The translations under genes and the position numbers were made by a program. Shown piece after piece: positions 17,200 to 26,700 of a stretch of 64,000 nt of DNA. The first letter of the stretch is position 1, and the number at the start of each line of letters is the position of its first letter. This DNA comes from Bradyrhizobium sp. CSA207 (GTDB taxonomy: Bacteria; Pseudomonadota; Alphaproteobacteria; Rhizobiales; Xanthobacteraceae), in contig NZ_JAACFT010000025.1 of NCBI RefSeq assembly GCF_029051685.1, positions 62,001 to 126,000 of the forward strand, given 5' to 3'. The notes beneath the pieces were generated by a model. That model was not told the DNA's origin and searched no databases. It worked only from the letters and a program-made list of their open reading frames with translations.

Positions 17200-18441
17200 T
17201 CAATCGCACCGGAAGATGTTCTTGCGAATCGTGCCATGGACGCCCCAATTGGCATCGACCACCTGGGTCACGCCGAAATCGGCGCCGACCGACAGCAGCG
17301 AGATCGCTTCGTCCTCGCTCAGGCGATGCACCGTCATCAGAAAACGCCGGAGCTTGCGGAACGCATCGCGCATCGCACGGTCGAGGCTGGAGTGGTTGGC
17401 AATCTCGGTTTGTGCGTCGGCGCCGAGCGCGGCGAGATAGTTCGGATAGGTGAAGCCGTAGAACGACCAGGCCTGATCCGTCTCCAGCATCGGATGGTCG
17501 AGGCCCTCGAGGCTGGTGCCGGCAAGGTCGGCTTTCTTGTGCAGGATGAATTCGAAGTCACCGGTAAGCGAGGTCTCGATCGCGGTACCTCCAAGCTCGC
17601 TGTCGCCTTGTGCGGCATGGGGATCGCCAACCGAGAAATAGGCGCCGGCGACTGCGACCGGATAGAACATCCGCGCGCCCTTGCCTATGCGCCAGTCGTC
17701 GATGTTGCCCCCGGTGTAGCTCGGCGGGATCGAGCTGACGAAGTCGGCTTCCGATGGCGCCAACCCCATGGTGCCGAAATGCAGCCGCGCCGGCACTTTC
17801 ACGCTGGCGAGGATGTTCTCGCGCTTCTTGATGCTGGCGTGATCGACGCGAACGCCGGGATAATCGATGGTCGGGTGCACGATGCCGTCGGGATCGGTCT
17901 GCGGCGTCCAGACGTAGTTGTAGACCGCCTTCGCGTAGGGCTCGCCGGAACTGTCGAGCTCGAAGATGGTGACGACTTCGCGCGGCTTCGGCTCCTCGAT
18001 CAGATCGCGATAGTGAAAGCCCCAATTCGCCGCGACGTTGGAGCCGAAGCAGCGGCCGGCATGGCAGGCGCTGCAGCTCGGCCGCGGCCGGACGTCGAGG
18101 ATGCGGACTTCCAGGATGTCGCCGGGCTCGGCGCCTTCGATCGCGACCGGTCCGGTCAGAAGATGCACGCCGATCCCCTCGCCTGCGCCGCGGACGAAGG
18201 GCCCTTCGGCCGGGCCCGAGCCGCGGCGTGCCACCGCCTTGTGCTCGCGCGTCCACTGGAAAACGCTCTCGGCGCCGGCATCGCCGGCGATCATGCGCTC
18301 GTAATCGTCATTGGCGTGATGAGTCAGCGTCTCGATGGTGGCGCGATCGCCGGAGCGCAGCGTCAGCGCCGGGGTGACCTTCTTCGAGAAATAGCCCCAG
18401 TGGACGGTTTTCGGCGACACCGGCAACGTGACATGCTTCAT
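17200..18441 (-). CDS. Acetamidase/formamidase family amidohydrolase
   Basis: Stand-alone FmdA/AmdA-type enzyme of 413 residues that hydrolyses short amides such as formamide or acetamide to the acid plus ammonia. Family blocks include VHWGYFSKKVTPAL, ETLTHHANDD, RGAGEGIGVHLLTGPVAI, GDILEVRILDV, and SVGDPHAAQGDSELGGTAIE. Between residues 123 and 131 it carries CSACHAGRC, where the fused paralogue has no cysteines. It lies 70 bp after the ABC permease-ATPase gene in the same direction, so amide uptake and hydrolysis appear coupled. Exact substrate unknown. Confidence 0.92.
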   Translation of the reverse strand: MKHVTLPVSPKTVHWGYFSKKVTPALTLRSGDRATIETLTHHANDDYERMIAGDAGAESVFQWTREHKAVARRGSGPAEGPFVRGAGEGIGVHLLTGPVAIEGAEPGDILEVRILDVRPRPSCSACHAGRCFGSNVAANWGFHYRDLIEEPKPREVVTIFELDSSGEPYAKAVYNYVWTPQTDPDGIVHPTIDYPGVRVDHASIKKRENILASVKVPARLHFGTMGLAPSEADFVSSIPPSYTGGNIDDWRIGKGARMFYPVAVAGAYFSVGDPHAAQGDSELGGTAIETSLTGDFEFILHKKADLAGTSLEGLDHPMLETDQAWSFYGFTYPNYLAALGADAQTEIANHSSLDRAMRDAFRKLRRFLMTVHRLSEDEAISLLSVGADFGVTQVVDANWGVHGTIRKNIFRCD

Positions 18442-18511
18442 GACATGGTCTCTTTTGAATTGGCCTCTTCGGGGAATGCGCTCGTCAGTCTTGCGAGGCC
18501 GGACGGCAGGC

Positions 18512-20134
18512 TCATCGCACCGCCTCCGGAATCTTGTCGGCTTCCATCACACTGAGGAAACGGGCTGTTAGCGGATTCCGGGGGTTGGTGAGCACCTCGT
18601 GCGCCGGCCCCTCCTCGATGATCGCGCCGCCGCTCAGGAACGCGACGCGGTCGGCGACTTCATCGGCAAAGCGGATCTGGTGCGTCGAGATGATCATGGT
18701 GAGACCGTCGTCGATGGCGAGGCGGCGGATCACCTCCAGCACCTCGTTGACGAGCTCGGGATCGAGCGCCGAGGTCGGCTCGTCCAGCAGCAGCACGCTC
18801 GGGTTCGGCGCAAGCGCCCGCGCGATGGCAACGCGCTGCTGCTGGCCGCCGGAGAGATGCCGCGGCAGCGCGTCCGCGCGGTGCGCCAGCCCGACGCGGT
18901 CGAGCAGCTCGGTGGCGCGGCGCTCGGCATCGATCCGGGTCATGCCGTGGACCCAGCGCAGGGGGCCGGCGACGTTCTCCCTGGCCGAGAGATGGGCGAA
19001 CAGGTTGAACTGCTGGAACACCATGCCGACGCCGACGGTCGCCCGTTCGTTGGCGATCGCCCGCGGCGACAGCAGCTTGCCATCATCATCGAAACCGAGG
19101 CGGCGGCCGCCGACGCGCACGGTGCCGGAGTCCCAGCTTTCGAGATGATTGATGCAGCGGAGCAGCGTACTCTTGCCGGAGCCGCTGGGACCGAGCAGCG
19201 CGACGACTTCGCCGAAACGAACTGTCAGATCGAGGCCGCCGAGCACCTTTTGCGCGCCGTAGCTCTTGGTGAGGTCCTTGGCCTCGACGGCGATGTTGTT
19301 GCGCGCGATCGTCACGGCGCGACGGGTACGTTCCTCGCGCGTCAACGCTAGCGGCGGCACATCAGCAGGCTCCGCCTGCACAGGGGTGGGATCGCGCGCC
19401 ATGGCTTCGGCGAGCTCAAGCTTGGTGGCGAGATCGACGCGGCGCCATGGCAGATAATCGGCAAGCTTGCGCTCGCGGCCCTTGGTGCGGTCGAGATCAA
19501 GCAGCCATTCGACGAACAGCTGGATGACGCTGATGGCAAAGGTCAGCACGAGGTACAGCAGGCCCGAGGCGAAGAAGATCGAGAAGAAGTCGAAGGTCGA
19601 GGACGCAAGCTGGGTCGAACGTAACGTCAATTCCTGGACCGCGACGACGGAGGCGAGCGAGGAGTTCTTCAGCGCGCTGACCGCCTCGTTGCCGAAGGCC
19701 GGGATCATGGTGCGGATCGCCTGCGGCGCGATTACCCGCCACATCAGGACCCGCGGCGTCATGCCGAGCGCCTGCCCCGCCGTCACCTGCCCGCGATCGA
19801 CCCCGAGCACGCCGGCGCGCAGCATCTCGGCGATGAACGGCGCCTCGTTGCAGGCGAGCGCGAGACCCGCGGCCAGCACTGCCGGCAGCTTGATGCCGAT
19901 ATGCGGCAGCGCGTCGTATGCGAACACCATTTGCAGGATCAGCGGCGTGCCGCGGAAGATTACCGTGTAGGCCCGGGCGATCGCCGCCAGCAGCCAGAAG
20001 CGGGACAGCTGCATGCCGGCGAGGATCAACCCGAGGATCAGTCCGCCGCCGAGCCCGAGGGCGGTCACCTCAAGGGTGAGCTCGATACCCTCGAGCAGGT
20101 ACGGCAGACTGAGATAGTGCAGGAACAGGGACAT
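18512..20134 (-). CDS. Polar amino-acid-type ABC transporter, permease fused to ATPase
   Basis: A single 540-residue chain. The first 225 or so residues are a PAAT/HisM-type permease with about five membrane segments and the EAA loop (EAVSALKNSSLASVVAVQEL); after a polar linker of about 60 residues the ATPase has Walker A GPSGSGKSTLLR near residue 314, signature LSGGQQQRVAIARAL near 422 and Walker B LLLDEPTSALDPE. The ATG shares its A with the TGA of the binding-protein gene (TGATG), so the two are coupled. Such fusions are known in Bradyrhizobium. By context it imports an amide or amide-bearing compound, but the family as a whole moves amino acids and related ions. Confidence 0.92.
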   Translation of the reverse strand: MSLFLHYLSLPYLLEGIELTLEVTALGLGGGLILGLILAGMQLSRFWLLAAIARAYTVIFRGTPLILQMVFAYDALPHIGIKLPAVLAAGLALACNEAPFIAEMLRAGVLGVDRGQVTAGQALGMTPRVLMWRVIAPQAIRTMIPAFGNEAVSALKNSSLASVVAVQELTLRSTQLASSTFDFFSIFFASGLLYLVLTFAISVIQLFVEWLLDLDRTKGRERKLADYLPWRRVDLATKLELAEAMARDPTPVQAEPADVPPLALTREERTRRAVTIARNNIAVEAKDLTKSYGAQKVLGGLDLTVRFGEVVALLGPSGSGKSTLLRCINHLESWDSGTVRVGGRRLGFDDDGKLLSPRAIANERATVGVGMVFQQFNLFAHLSARENVAGPLRWVHGMTRIDAERRATELLDRVGLAHRADALPRHLSGGQQQRVAIARALAPNPSVLLLDEPTSALDPELVNEVLEVIRRLAIDDGLTMIISTHQIRFADEVADRVAFLSGGAIIEEGPAHEVLTNPRNPLTARFLSVMEADKIPEAVR

Positions 20135-21051
20135 CAATCAGCCGTCAGGACATCCGGCTCCTTGAAGTTGTTCACGTCGAGTCCCCACTTCTTCAGAAGC
20201 TCCATGTGCGTGCCGGCCTTCTGCACCTCGATCAGCGCGGCGAGCACGGCGTCACGGAATTTCGGCTTGTCCTTGGGGACGGCGATGCCGACCGAATACG
20301 GGATCGTCACCGCGATCGCCTTCTCCAGCTTGTCCGGATACGCCTTCACCGCGCTGTCGACGGTGTTGACGTCGTTGACATAGGTGTCGGCGCGGCCGGC
20401 GAGGATCGCCTGGATGCAGTTGGCGTTGTTGTCGTAGAGCTGCACGGTCGGCTCGGGCTTGCCGGCCTTCTTGCACTCCGGCATCAGGGCCTGGATCAGG
20501 GGCACCTCGACATAGCCGGTGTTTTCGGCGGCAGCCGCGCCGCACATTGACATGTTGATGCCGTTGATGCCCTTCGGATTGCCCTTGGCGACCAGCACGC
20601 CGTCGAACACCTTCGAATAGGTGATGAAGTCGGCGGCCTTGGCGCGTTCCTTGGTGGCGTAGATGTCGGAGATGACGATGTCGGCTTGTCCCGCGGCGAG
20701 CGTGGTCAGGAGTGCCGCGAACGTCACCGGCTTGTAGGTCAGCTTGAAGCCGAGGCAGTCGCCGATGGCCTCGCCGAGGTCGATGTCGAAGCCGATATAT
20801 TTGCTGGGATCTTTCGGGTCGATCGTCTCATAGCCCGGGGTATGCGGATTGATGGCGTTGACCAGTGTCTTGCCCTTCCAGTCCGGATATTTGTCCTGGA
20901 GCGCGGCGCAGGCCGCGGGCGCCGCGGCTTGCGCGCTCAGCGGTGCTGCGGCGACGACGCCGAGAGCGATGGCCGCGCCGAGCGCGAGCTTGCGCCATGG
21001 CAACGATGCGCGCGCCGTCCCCCGCGCCTGGGGCAAAACCCGTCTCTCCAT
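20134..21051 (-). CDS. ABC transporter substrate-binding protein (family 3)
   Basis: Periplasmic ligand-binding protein of 305 residues with a long N-region and a signal peptide (LALGAAIALGVVAAAPLSAQ). It has the family-3 core (YIGFDIDLGEAIGDCLGFKL, YKPVTFAALLTTLAAGQADI, SDIYATKERAKAADF). The ATG at 21051 follows AAGGAGCTGGAC and is preferred to an upstream in-frame start. Four cysteines in the mature chain suggest disulfides. First gene of the amide cluster; nothing regulatory was recognised just upstream. Confidence 0.92.
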   Translation of the reverse strand: MERRVLPQARGTARASLPWRKLALGAAIALGVVAAAPLSAQAAAPAACAALQDKYPDWKGKTLVNAINPHTPGYETIDPKDPSKYIGFDIDLGEAIGDCLGFKLTYKPVTFAALLTTLAAGQADIVISDIYATKERAKAADFITYSKVFDGVLVAKGNPKGINGINMSMCGAAAAENTGYVEVPLIQALMPECKKAGKPEPTVQLYDNNANCIQAILAGRADTYVNDVNTVDSAVKAYPDKLEKAIAVTIPYSVGIAVPKDKPKFRDAVLAALIEVQKAGTHMELLKKWGLDVNNFKEPDVLTAD

Positions 21052-21463
21052 GTCCAGCTCCTTCGAATTGTCATGGCGATTGCCATGTTCCAAAACTCGG
21101 GAGCCAGCCTAGGAGCAAGGCGGACGAGAAAGCTTGTCCGCGGGCGTACAAAAAATTGGATGGGTTCGGCCTGCGGATTGGGCAGGCCGCTGCACAAAAA
21201 CCGTTCGCAAGCGGGGAGCACTGCGATCCAGGATTCCGAATTGGGCGAAATCAGTTGGTTTCGATATGCGCTATGATATGGCCGATTCGAGAATCATTCG
21301 ATCTGCCGATTTGACAGATATATGACGTCTGGAAGACGGATCCTGACGACCGCCTCCGGGCCGGCCCCGGTCATCCACAGCCTGTCCGCAGCATATCCAC
21401 AGACCGGCTGCGGCGAATTCTCAAGGCCGCAGGAGCTACTTGCTGCGCACGAATCCACAGGGA
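21052..21463. other. 412-bp intergenic region, promoter side of the amide cluster
   Basis: No gene is supported here. Because the binding-protein gene reads left and the Cys-rich gene at 21464 also reads left, this interval must contain the amide-cluster promoter (near 21060-21150), but no clear -35/-10 pair, inverted operator or sigma-54 site stands out. Three TCCACAG motifs lie at 21373, 21395 and 21454. Confidence 0.5.
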
Positions 21464-21724
21464 CTATCCGCCGGCCTGATCGAACACGGAGCGGCACGCC
21501 TCGCTCAAGCTGGCCCGATTACGCCGCAGGCACGCCGTGATGGCGCGGACATTGGGAATTTCGCCGGCGCAGAGCCGGTAGACGTCCGGCGTACAGGCCC
21601 GGCGCTGCTCCTGCGTTCCCTGTGCGTGGGCGGCGGACGCAAACAGCGTCAGAAACAGCCCCACCGTCGAGGCGCGCCGCGCCCGGCTCCTGACACCCGC
21701 ACACCGCAAGAACCTTGCCTTCAT
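21464..21724 (-). CDS. Small secreted cysteine-rich-repeat protein, 86 aa
   Basis: An Arg-rich N-region and signal peptide (STVGLFLTLFASAAHA) precede a mature domain of about 48 residues with four cysteines arranged RRACTPDVYRLCAGEIP, TACLRRNRASLSEACRSVF, the pattern of the small cysteine-rich-repeat (GLG1/PF00839-like) periplasmic proteins frequent in Bradyrhizobium. The ATG at 21724 has a strong Shine-Dalgarno (AAGGAGACTTGGTC) and is preferred over an upstream start at 21817. Function unknown. Confidence 0.75.
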   Translation of the reverse strand: MKARFLRCAGVRSRARRASTVGLFLTLFASAAHAQGTQEQRRACTPDVYRLCAGEIPNVRAITACLRRNRASLSEACRSVFDQAGG

Positions 21725-21977
21725 GACCAAGTCTCCTTGCTGCCGCCTTCGGCCCGCGTTGGCCGGCGCCTGCCAGAGGTAGGAGAAATAAGCCGCGGAG
21801 AATGTGATCTCTTTCACGCTTGCGGAGGCTGGCGGGAACCTAGGGCTCCCCGGGACTTTTCAGAGATCGTTAACCAAACGAGGCCCGATCGCCGGATCGT
21901 TAAAATGCGAACGATCGGATCAATCGCGAAACAAGCCGGCTTTGCGACATTGTGCCATCCGCGTTCCGGAGGGTGCG

Positions 21978-22172
21978 ATGAGCGAAGCCGAATTCAACTT
22001 GCTGCTGGATACCGTCCGAGACGCCATGGTCCATGACGAATTGGCGTCTGCGCGGGAGGAGGAATTCGTGCCGCGCTCGTGGAGCTTTTTCGCAACGCCC
22101 AAGGCCGCCAACGACAACGAAGGCGCCTGGCCCCTCCTGCCCTTTCCCGAAGGCTGGTACGCGGCCTGCTGA
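21978..22172 (+). CDS. Small acidic protein, 64 aa, function unknown
   Basis: Starts MSEAEFNLLLDTVRDAMVHD behind a strong Shine-Dalgarno (CGGAGGGTGCG). An N-terminal acidic helix is followed by aromatic-rich sequence (PRSWSFFATPKAANDNEGAW) and ends in FPEGWYAAC. No signal peptide or membrane segment. Coding potential rests on the ribosome-binding site, composition and an uninterrupted frame; no family recognised. Confidence 0.6.
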   Translation: MSEAEFNLLLDTVRDAMVHDELASAREEEFVPRSWSFFATPKAANDNEGAWPLLPFPEGWYAAC

Positions 22173-22244
22173 GCCCGCCGCGAACCTCTAACCGCTAGCC
22201 ACACACCGAGACCGGGCGCGCGGCCTGATCAGATCTTGATACTC

Positions 22245-22391
22245 TCAAGTCTTGGCGCTCTCCTCGCCGCCCTGCGGCGCCCGGTTGGCATCGGCCGGGG
22301 GAAAGATGCTGTCGTAGATCGCACGGGCCTCGCGAATGAGACGAGCCCGCTCCAGCTCAGATTTCGGAACAAATCGGACGACGTCGCTCAC
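22245..22391 (-). CDS. Very small protein, 48 aa (GTG start), function unknown
   Basis: GTG start preceded by CAGGAGAGCAC. The product begins VSDVVRFVPKSELERARLIR and contains REARAIYDSIFPPADANR, an amphipathic helix followed by a Pro/Gly-rich tail. Similar short proteins with the FVPKSELERARLIREARAIY style occur in Bradyrhizobium; I infer that it is genuine but cannot assign a role. Confidence 0.6.
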   Translation of the reverse strand: MSDVVRFVPKSELERARLIREARAIYDSIFPPADANRAPQGGEESAKT

Positions 22392-22581
22392 GTGCTCTCC
22401 TGCTCTCGATTGGTCGGGAATGCATCACCCAGCCGATGCGAACTCTATGCCAAGCAGCTGAATCGAGGATTCCGGCCGCCCCCGGGCGAACCCGGTGAGC
22501 GCGCCACGCCGGTGGCCGCCTGCGGGTTCGGCGCAGACCGCACGAAAATCGAATCTATGCTGGAAGATCATGAGCTTGTGA

Positions 22582-22655
22582 TGGAGGCCACGTCGGGACT
22601 CGAACCCGAGTAAACGGTTTTGCAGACCGGCGCGTAACCACTCCGCCACGTGGCC
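22582..22655 (-). tRNA. tRNA-Cys (GCA)
   Basis: A 74-nt cloverleaf on the minus strand: acceptor GGCCACG pairs with CGTGGCC, D arm GGCGGAGTGGTTACGC, anticodon loop CTGCAAA (GCA), T arm CTCGGGTTCGAGTCCCG (closing with the last pairs), and the CCA end encoded. The deletion scar at 22709-22932 begins 54 bp upstream of its 5' end. Confidence 0.97.
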
Positions 22656-22708
22656 CCAACGAGGGCGGAGCAATATAGGGGATCAATGGTTTAGGCAACC
22701 CCGAGCGG

Positions 22709-22860
22709 CTAGCGCTTTACCTCTGCCGTACCGGCGAGGTACCGGCCTAGAATCTCCTCGGCCGTGCCGGCGGCGGCGATCCGGCCCTCTTCCAGCAGGA
22801 TCGCGCGGTGGCAGGTGCTCTTGATGAGGTCGATATCGTGCGAGGCCAGCACCAGAGCGG
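22709..22860 (-). pseudogene. C-terminal remnant of a polysaccharide-export ABC ATPase (Wzt/KpsT type)
   Basis: The last 50 or so codons of an ABC ATPase survive: LVLASHDIDLIKSTCHRAIL contains the H-loop (ASHD) and LLEEGRIAAAGTAEEILGRY is the typical end of the nucleotide-binding domain of O-antigen/capsule exporters. Walker A, signature and Walker B are missing. In the transcription direction it is joined, out of frame, to the start of the partner permease (next entry), so a deletion removed the intervening part of the operon. Confidence 0.7.
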
Positions 22861-22932
22861 GCCGATCACGGTGCGCCGGTAGCGCAGCGAAATATCCATC
22901 AGAGCGAGTGCGCCCCAACGATCAATCCGCGG
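22852..22932 (-). pseudogene. N-terminal remnant of a polysaccharide-export ABC permease (Wzm/KpsM type)
   Basis: About 23 codons read RWGALALMDISLRYRRTVIG and then PLW, matching the cytosolic N-terminus of ABC-2 polysaccharide exporter permeases (the conserved D-x-x-x-R-Y-R-R-T-x-x-G-P-L-W block). The frame then breaks into the ATPase remnant. The junction falls at about 22852-22860, where CTCTGG/CTGGTG sequences would allow a short-homology deletion. No start codon or first membrane helix remains. Confidence 0.65.
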
Positions 22933-22949
22933 GATGAGTGGCCCTGGAG

Positions 22950-23690
22950 TCAGGCCCGTTTGCCGCGCCGGACACCGCGACGGCGGTCCTTGGCTGCAGG
23001 TTTTGGCGCCAGTTCCGGCATCTCGGCCTGGACCTCGCGGTAGCGTGTCAACAGCCGTTCAAAACTGGCGTGCAGCGTGTCGGCGATATCAGGGCGCCGC
23101 TCCAGGCCGGCCAGAACCGTCGCGGCGGCTTCGATGGTCGAGAGCCCGTCTTTGCGCGGCTCGCGGCGCAGGCGGCCGTAGCGCGATGGGTGCGCCGGGT
23201 TGAGGATCACACGCTGGCATTTCAGCATCCAGGGATTGCGCCACCACAGCGCCTTGGCCTGGCTCCAGGTTCCGTCGAGCAGCACCACGCCTTCGAGCTT
23301 GCCCAGGATGGCGCGCTGGTTCTCCGCGACCTCGCCCTTGCGGGTGAGTGCCAGGATTTCGCCTTCGGCCTCGAGATCGGCCGCGCGCGCCGAGCCCAGA
23401 TAGAGCACGGCCCAGCGCGCGGCATTCTCGACCGGCCGTCCCAGCGCCTTGGACAGGCTCGGCCAGGACAGGCCGACCCGAACTATCGCCTTGGGGAAGT
23501 GTTTTGCCGTCAGCCGCGCGGTGCCGAGCGCCCTGTCCTGCTCCTGCGGATGCTGGAGGATCAGGAGTCCCAGACGATTCTCAATCGGCGTGACGCTGTC
23601 GCAGATGCACAGCGGCATCGGCTTCTGGCAGTGCGGGCACTCGGGAATCGGCTCAACGGCTGCGGCCGCCGTTTCTGCTGGGTTCGACAT
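22950..23690 (-). CDS. DTW-domain protein (TapT-like tRNA-uridine aminocarboxypropyltransferase)
   Basis: A 246-residue protein with an N-terminal four-cysteine zinc-binding block (CPHCQKPMPLCIC, C18, C21, C28, C30) and the family core LLILQHPQEQDRALGTARL, VLLDGTWSQAKALWW and LNPAHPSRYGRLRREPRKDG. The DTW family installs acp3U on tRNA from SAM. The chain ends in a basic tail (AKDRRRGVRRGKRA). The ATG at 23690 is chosen; another start 12 codons upstream (23726) is possible. It is downstream of the RND operon by 41 bp in the same direction. Confidence 0.86.
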   Translation of the reverse strand: MSNPAETAAAAVEPIPECPHCQKPMPLCICDSVTPIENRLGLLILQHPQEQDRALGTARLTAKHFPKAIVRVGLSWPSLSKALGRPVENAARWAVLYLGSARAADLEAEGEILALTRKGEVAENQRAILGKLEGVVLLDGTWSQAKALWWRNPWMLKCQRVILNPAHPSRYGRLRREPRKDGLSTIEAAATVLAGLERRPDIADTLHASFERLLTRYREVQAEMPELAPKPAAKDRRRGVRRGKRA

Positions 23691-23731
23691 GACCGCCGCT
23701 ATACGCTCCGCGCGGCGCTTCAACAACCCGC

Positions 23732-26700
23732 CTATTCCGCCGGCGCGCCGACGACGCGCGGCTCGGAGCGCCGCCGCAGGCGGTCGATCAGGAGGTAGAT
23801 TACCGGCGTGGTGTAGAGCGTCAGGATCTGTGAGACGAACAGGCCGCCGATGATGGTGATCCCGAGCGGGCGCCGCAGCTCCGTGCCGGGGCCGGTGGCA
23901 ATGACCAGCGGAATCCCGGCGAACAGCGCCGCCATCGTCGTCATCAGGATGGGACGGAAGCGCACCTGGCAGGCCTCGAAGATCGCCTCCGCCGAGGACA
24001 GGCCGCGCTGGCGCTCGGCGTCGAGCGCGAAGTCGACCATCATGATGCCGTTCTTCTTGACGATGCCGATCAACAGGATGATGCCGACGAAGGCGATCAC
24101 CGTCAGCGGCGTGTTGGTGAGCTGGAGCGCGAGCAGCGCGCCGAGCCCCGCCGAAGGCAGCGTCGAGATGATGGTCAGGGGATGGGCGAGGCTCTCATAG
24201 AGCACCCCGAGCACGATATACATCGCCACCAGCGCGCCGAGGATCAGCAGTGGCTGGCGGCCGCTGGTTCTGGCGAAATCGCCGGCGTTGCCGTCAAAGC
24301 TGCCGCGGATGCCTTCCGGCATGTGCAATTCCTCGACCGCACGCTGAATGCTTTGCGTCGCGGTCTGAAGCGGCACGTCCGGCAACAGGTTGAACGACAC
24401 CGTGGTCGAGGGAAACGACTGCGAATGATAGACCGCGAGCGCGGCGAGCCCGCGCGTCGCATGCACCACGGCTGACAGAGGCACCTGTGCGTCGCCCGCG
24501 CCGGCGACATAGATGCGCTCGAGGTTGGAGGGATCGACCTGGAATTTCGGGTCGATCTCCAGCACGATCATGTACTGGTTGCGCTGGGTGTAGATGATCG
24601 AGATCTGCCGCTGCGAGAAGGCGTTGTTCAGCGCGTTGTTGATGTCCTGGACGCGGACGCCAAGCGCCGACGCCTTTTGTCGGTCGATGCTCAGCGTCAG
24701 CTGCAGCCCGCCGGGGTCGCGGTCGCTGGAGATGTCGGTGATGCCCTCGACGCTCTCCATGCGCTTGGCCACGATCGGCGCCCATTGCTGCAACAGGCCG
24801 AGATCGGTGCTGGAGAGCGTGTACTGGTAGTCGGAATCGCTCTGGCGCCCTCCGGCGCGCACGTCCTGGGCGGCGAACATGAACAGGCGGATGCCCGGCA
24901 CCGGGTACAACGCGCGCCTGAGACGGTCGATCACCACTTGAGTCGAGACGTGGTCGCGCTCCTGCGGCGGCTTCAGGCTGATAAACATGGTGCCGCGATT
25001 GGAGGTCGCCGGCCCCGGACCCCCGCCGCTGCCGACGGTCGAGCCGATCCCAGCCACGGCCGGATCCTGCATCACGATGTCGGCAAGCCGTTGCTGCAGG
25101 CCCAGCATCGACTGGAACGAAGTATCGGCCGAAGCCCGCGTCGCCCCGATGACGAAGCCGGAATCGTCGACCGGGAAATCGGATTTGGGAACCTTGATGT
25201 AGAGTGTCACGGTGAGACCGATGGTGGCAAAGAAGACCAGCAGCGTCAGCAGCGGAAACTCCAGCGCCGCGCTCAAGGTGCGGGCGTAGAAGGCAACGAT
25301 GCGCGACAGCGAGCCTTCGACGATGCGGTCGAACAGCGTGGCGGTGCCGGACGTCGTCTGCCTGATGTACTGGGCGCAGATCATCGGCGTCACCGTGAGC
25401 GAGACCAAGGTCGAAACCACGATCGCGAAGGTGAGCGTCAGCGAGAATTCGCGCAGCAGGCGGCCGCGGATGCCGTCCATGAAGATCAGCGGCGTGAACG
25501 CCGCGATCAGCGACAGGCTGATCGAGACCACCGTGAAGCCGATCTGTCGGGCGCCCTCCAGCGCCGCCTGGAACGGGCGCATGCCATATTCGAGATTGCG
25601 GAACATGTTCTCGATCATGACGATGGCGTCGTCGACCACGAAGCCGACCGAGATCGCCAGCGCCATCAGCGACAGATTGTCGATGGAAAAGCCCGCGACC
25701 CACATGCCGGCGCAGGTCCCGGCCAGCGCCAGCGGCACCGAGATGCCGGCCGCGATGGTCGGCGTCAGCCGCCGCAGGAACACGAACACCACGACCATGA
25801 CCAGGATCGCGGTCGCCAGCAGCGTCCATTGCATGTCGAGCACGCTGGCGCGGATCGTGCTGGTGCGGTCGACCAACGTGGAGATCTCGACCCCGGCCGG
25901 AATCCACTGCTTCAGCTCCGGGAGCAGCGCCTTGACCCTGTCGACGGTGTCGATGACGTTGGCATCGCCCTGCTTGGTGATCTGAATCAGCACCGCCGGC
26001 TGCTTGTTGAACCAGGCAATCGAGCGAGAGTTGCGGACGGAATCATCGATGTCCGCGACGTCGGACAGCCGCACGAAATTGCCCTTCGTGCTCTTGATAA
26101 CGATGTCGCGGAACTCTTTGGCCGTACGCATCTGCCGGTTGAGCGAAAGGGTCTCGCTCTGGCGCTCGCCGTTGAAGATGCCGGCGGGACCGAGCGGGTT
26201 CGCGTTGACGATCGCAGTACGGACGTCGTCGGTCGCGATGCCAGCATTCGACAGCGCAACCGGATTGAGCTGGACGCGCACCGCCGGCTGGTCCGCGCCG
26301 CTGATCGTCACATTGCCCACGCCCGGGACCTGCGAGATGCGTTGCGCCAGGACTGTATCGGCGACGTCGTAAATTGCGCTCGCGGCAAGCGTCTTGGAGG
26401 TCAGCGCCAGCACGAAGACGGGAGCGCCAGCTGTATTGGCCTTGCGGAAGCGCGGCAGCGTCGGCAGGTCGCTCGGCAGGTCGACCAGCGACGCGTTGAT
26501 GGCCGCCTGGACGTCGCGGGCGGCCTTATCGATGTTGCGGCCGATGTCGAACTGCAGCTGAATGCTGGTCGTGCCCAGCGAACTGGTCGAGGTGATCTGG
26601 TTGATGCCGGCGATTTCCCCGAGCCGCCGCTCCAGCGGCGAAGCCACCGTCGCCGCCATTACGGAGGGGTCGGCGCCGGGCCGGCTCGCCGAGACGAAGA

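Noticed and set aside
21373..21460. Three TCCACA motifs resembling DnaA boxes
   Set aside because: They match only partly, have irregular spacing and no AT-rich unwinding region or oriC-type neighbours.
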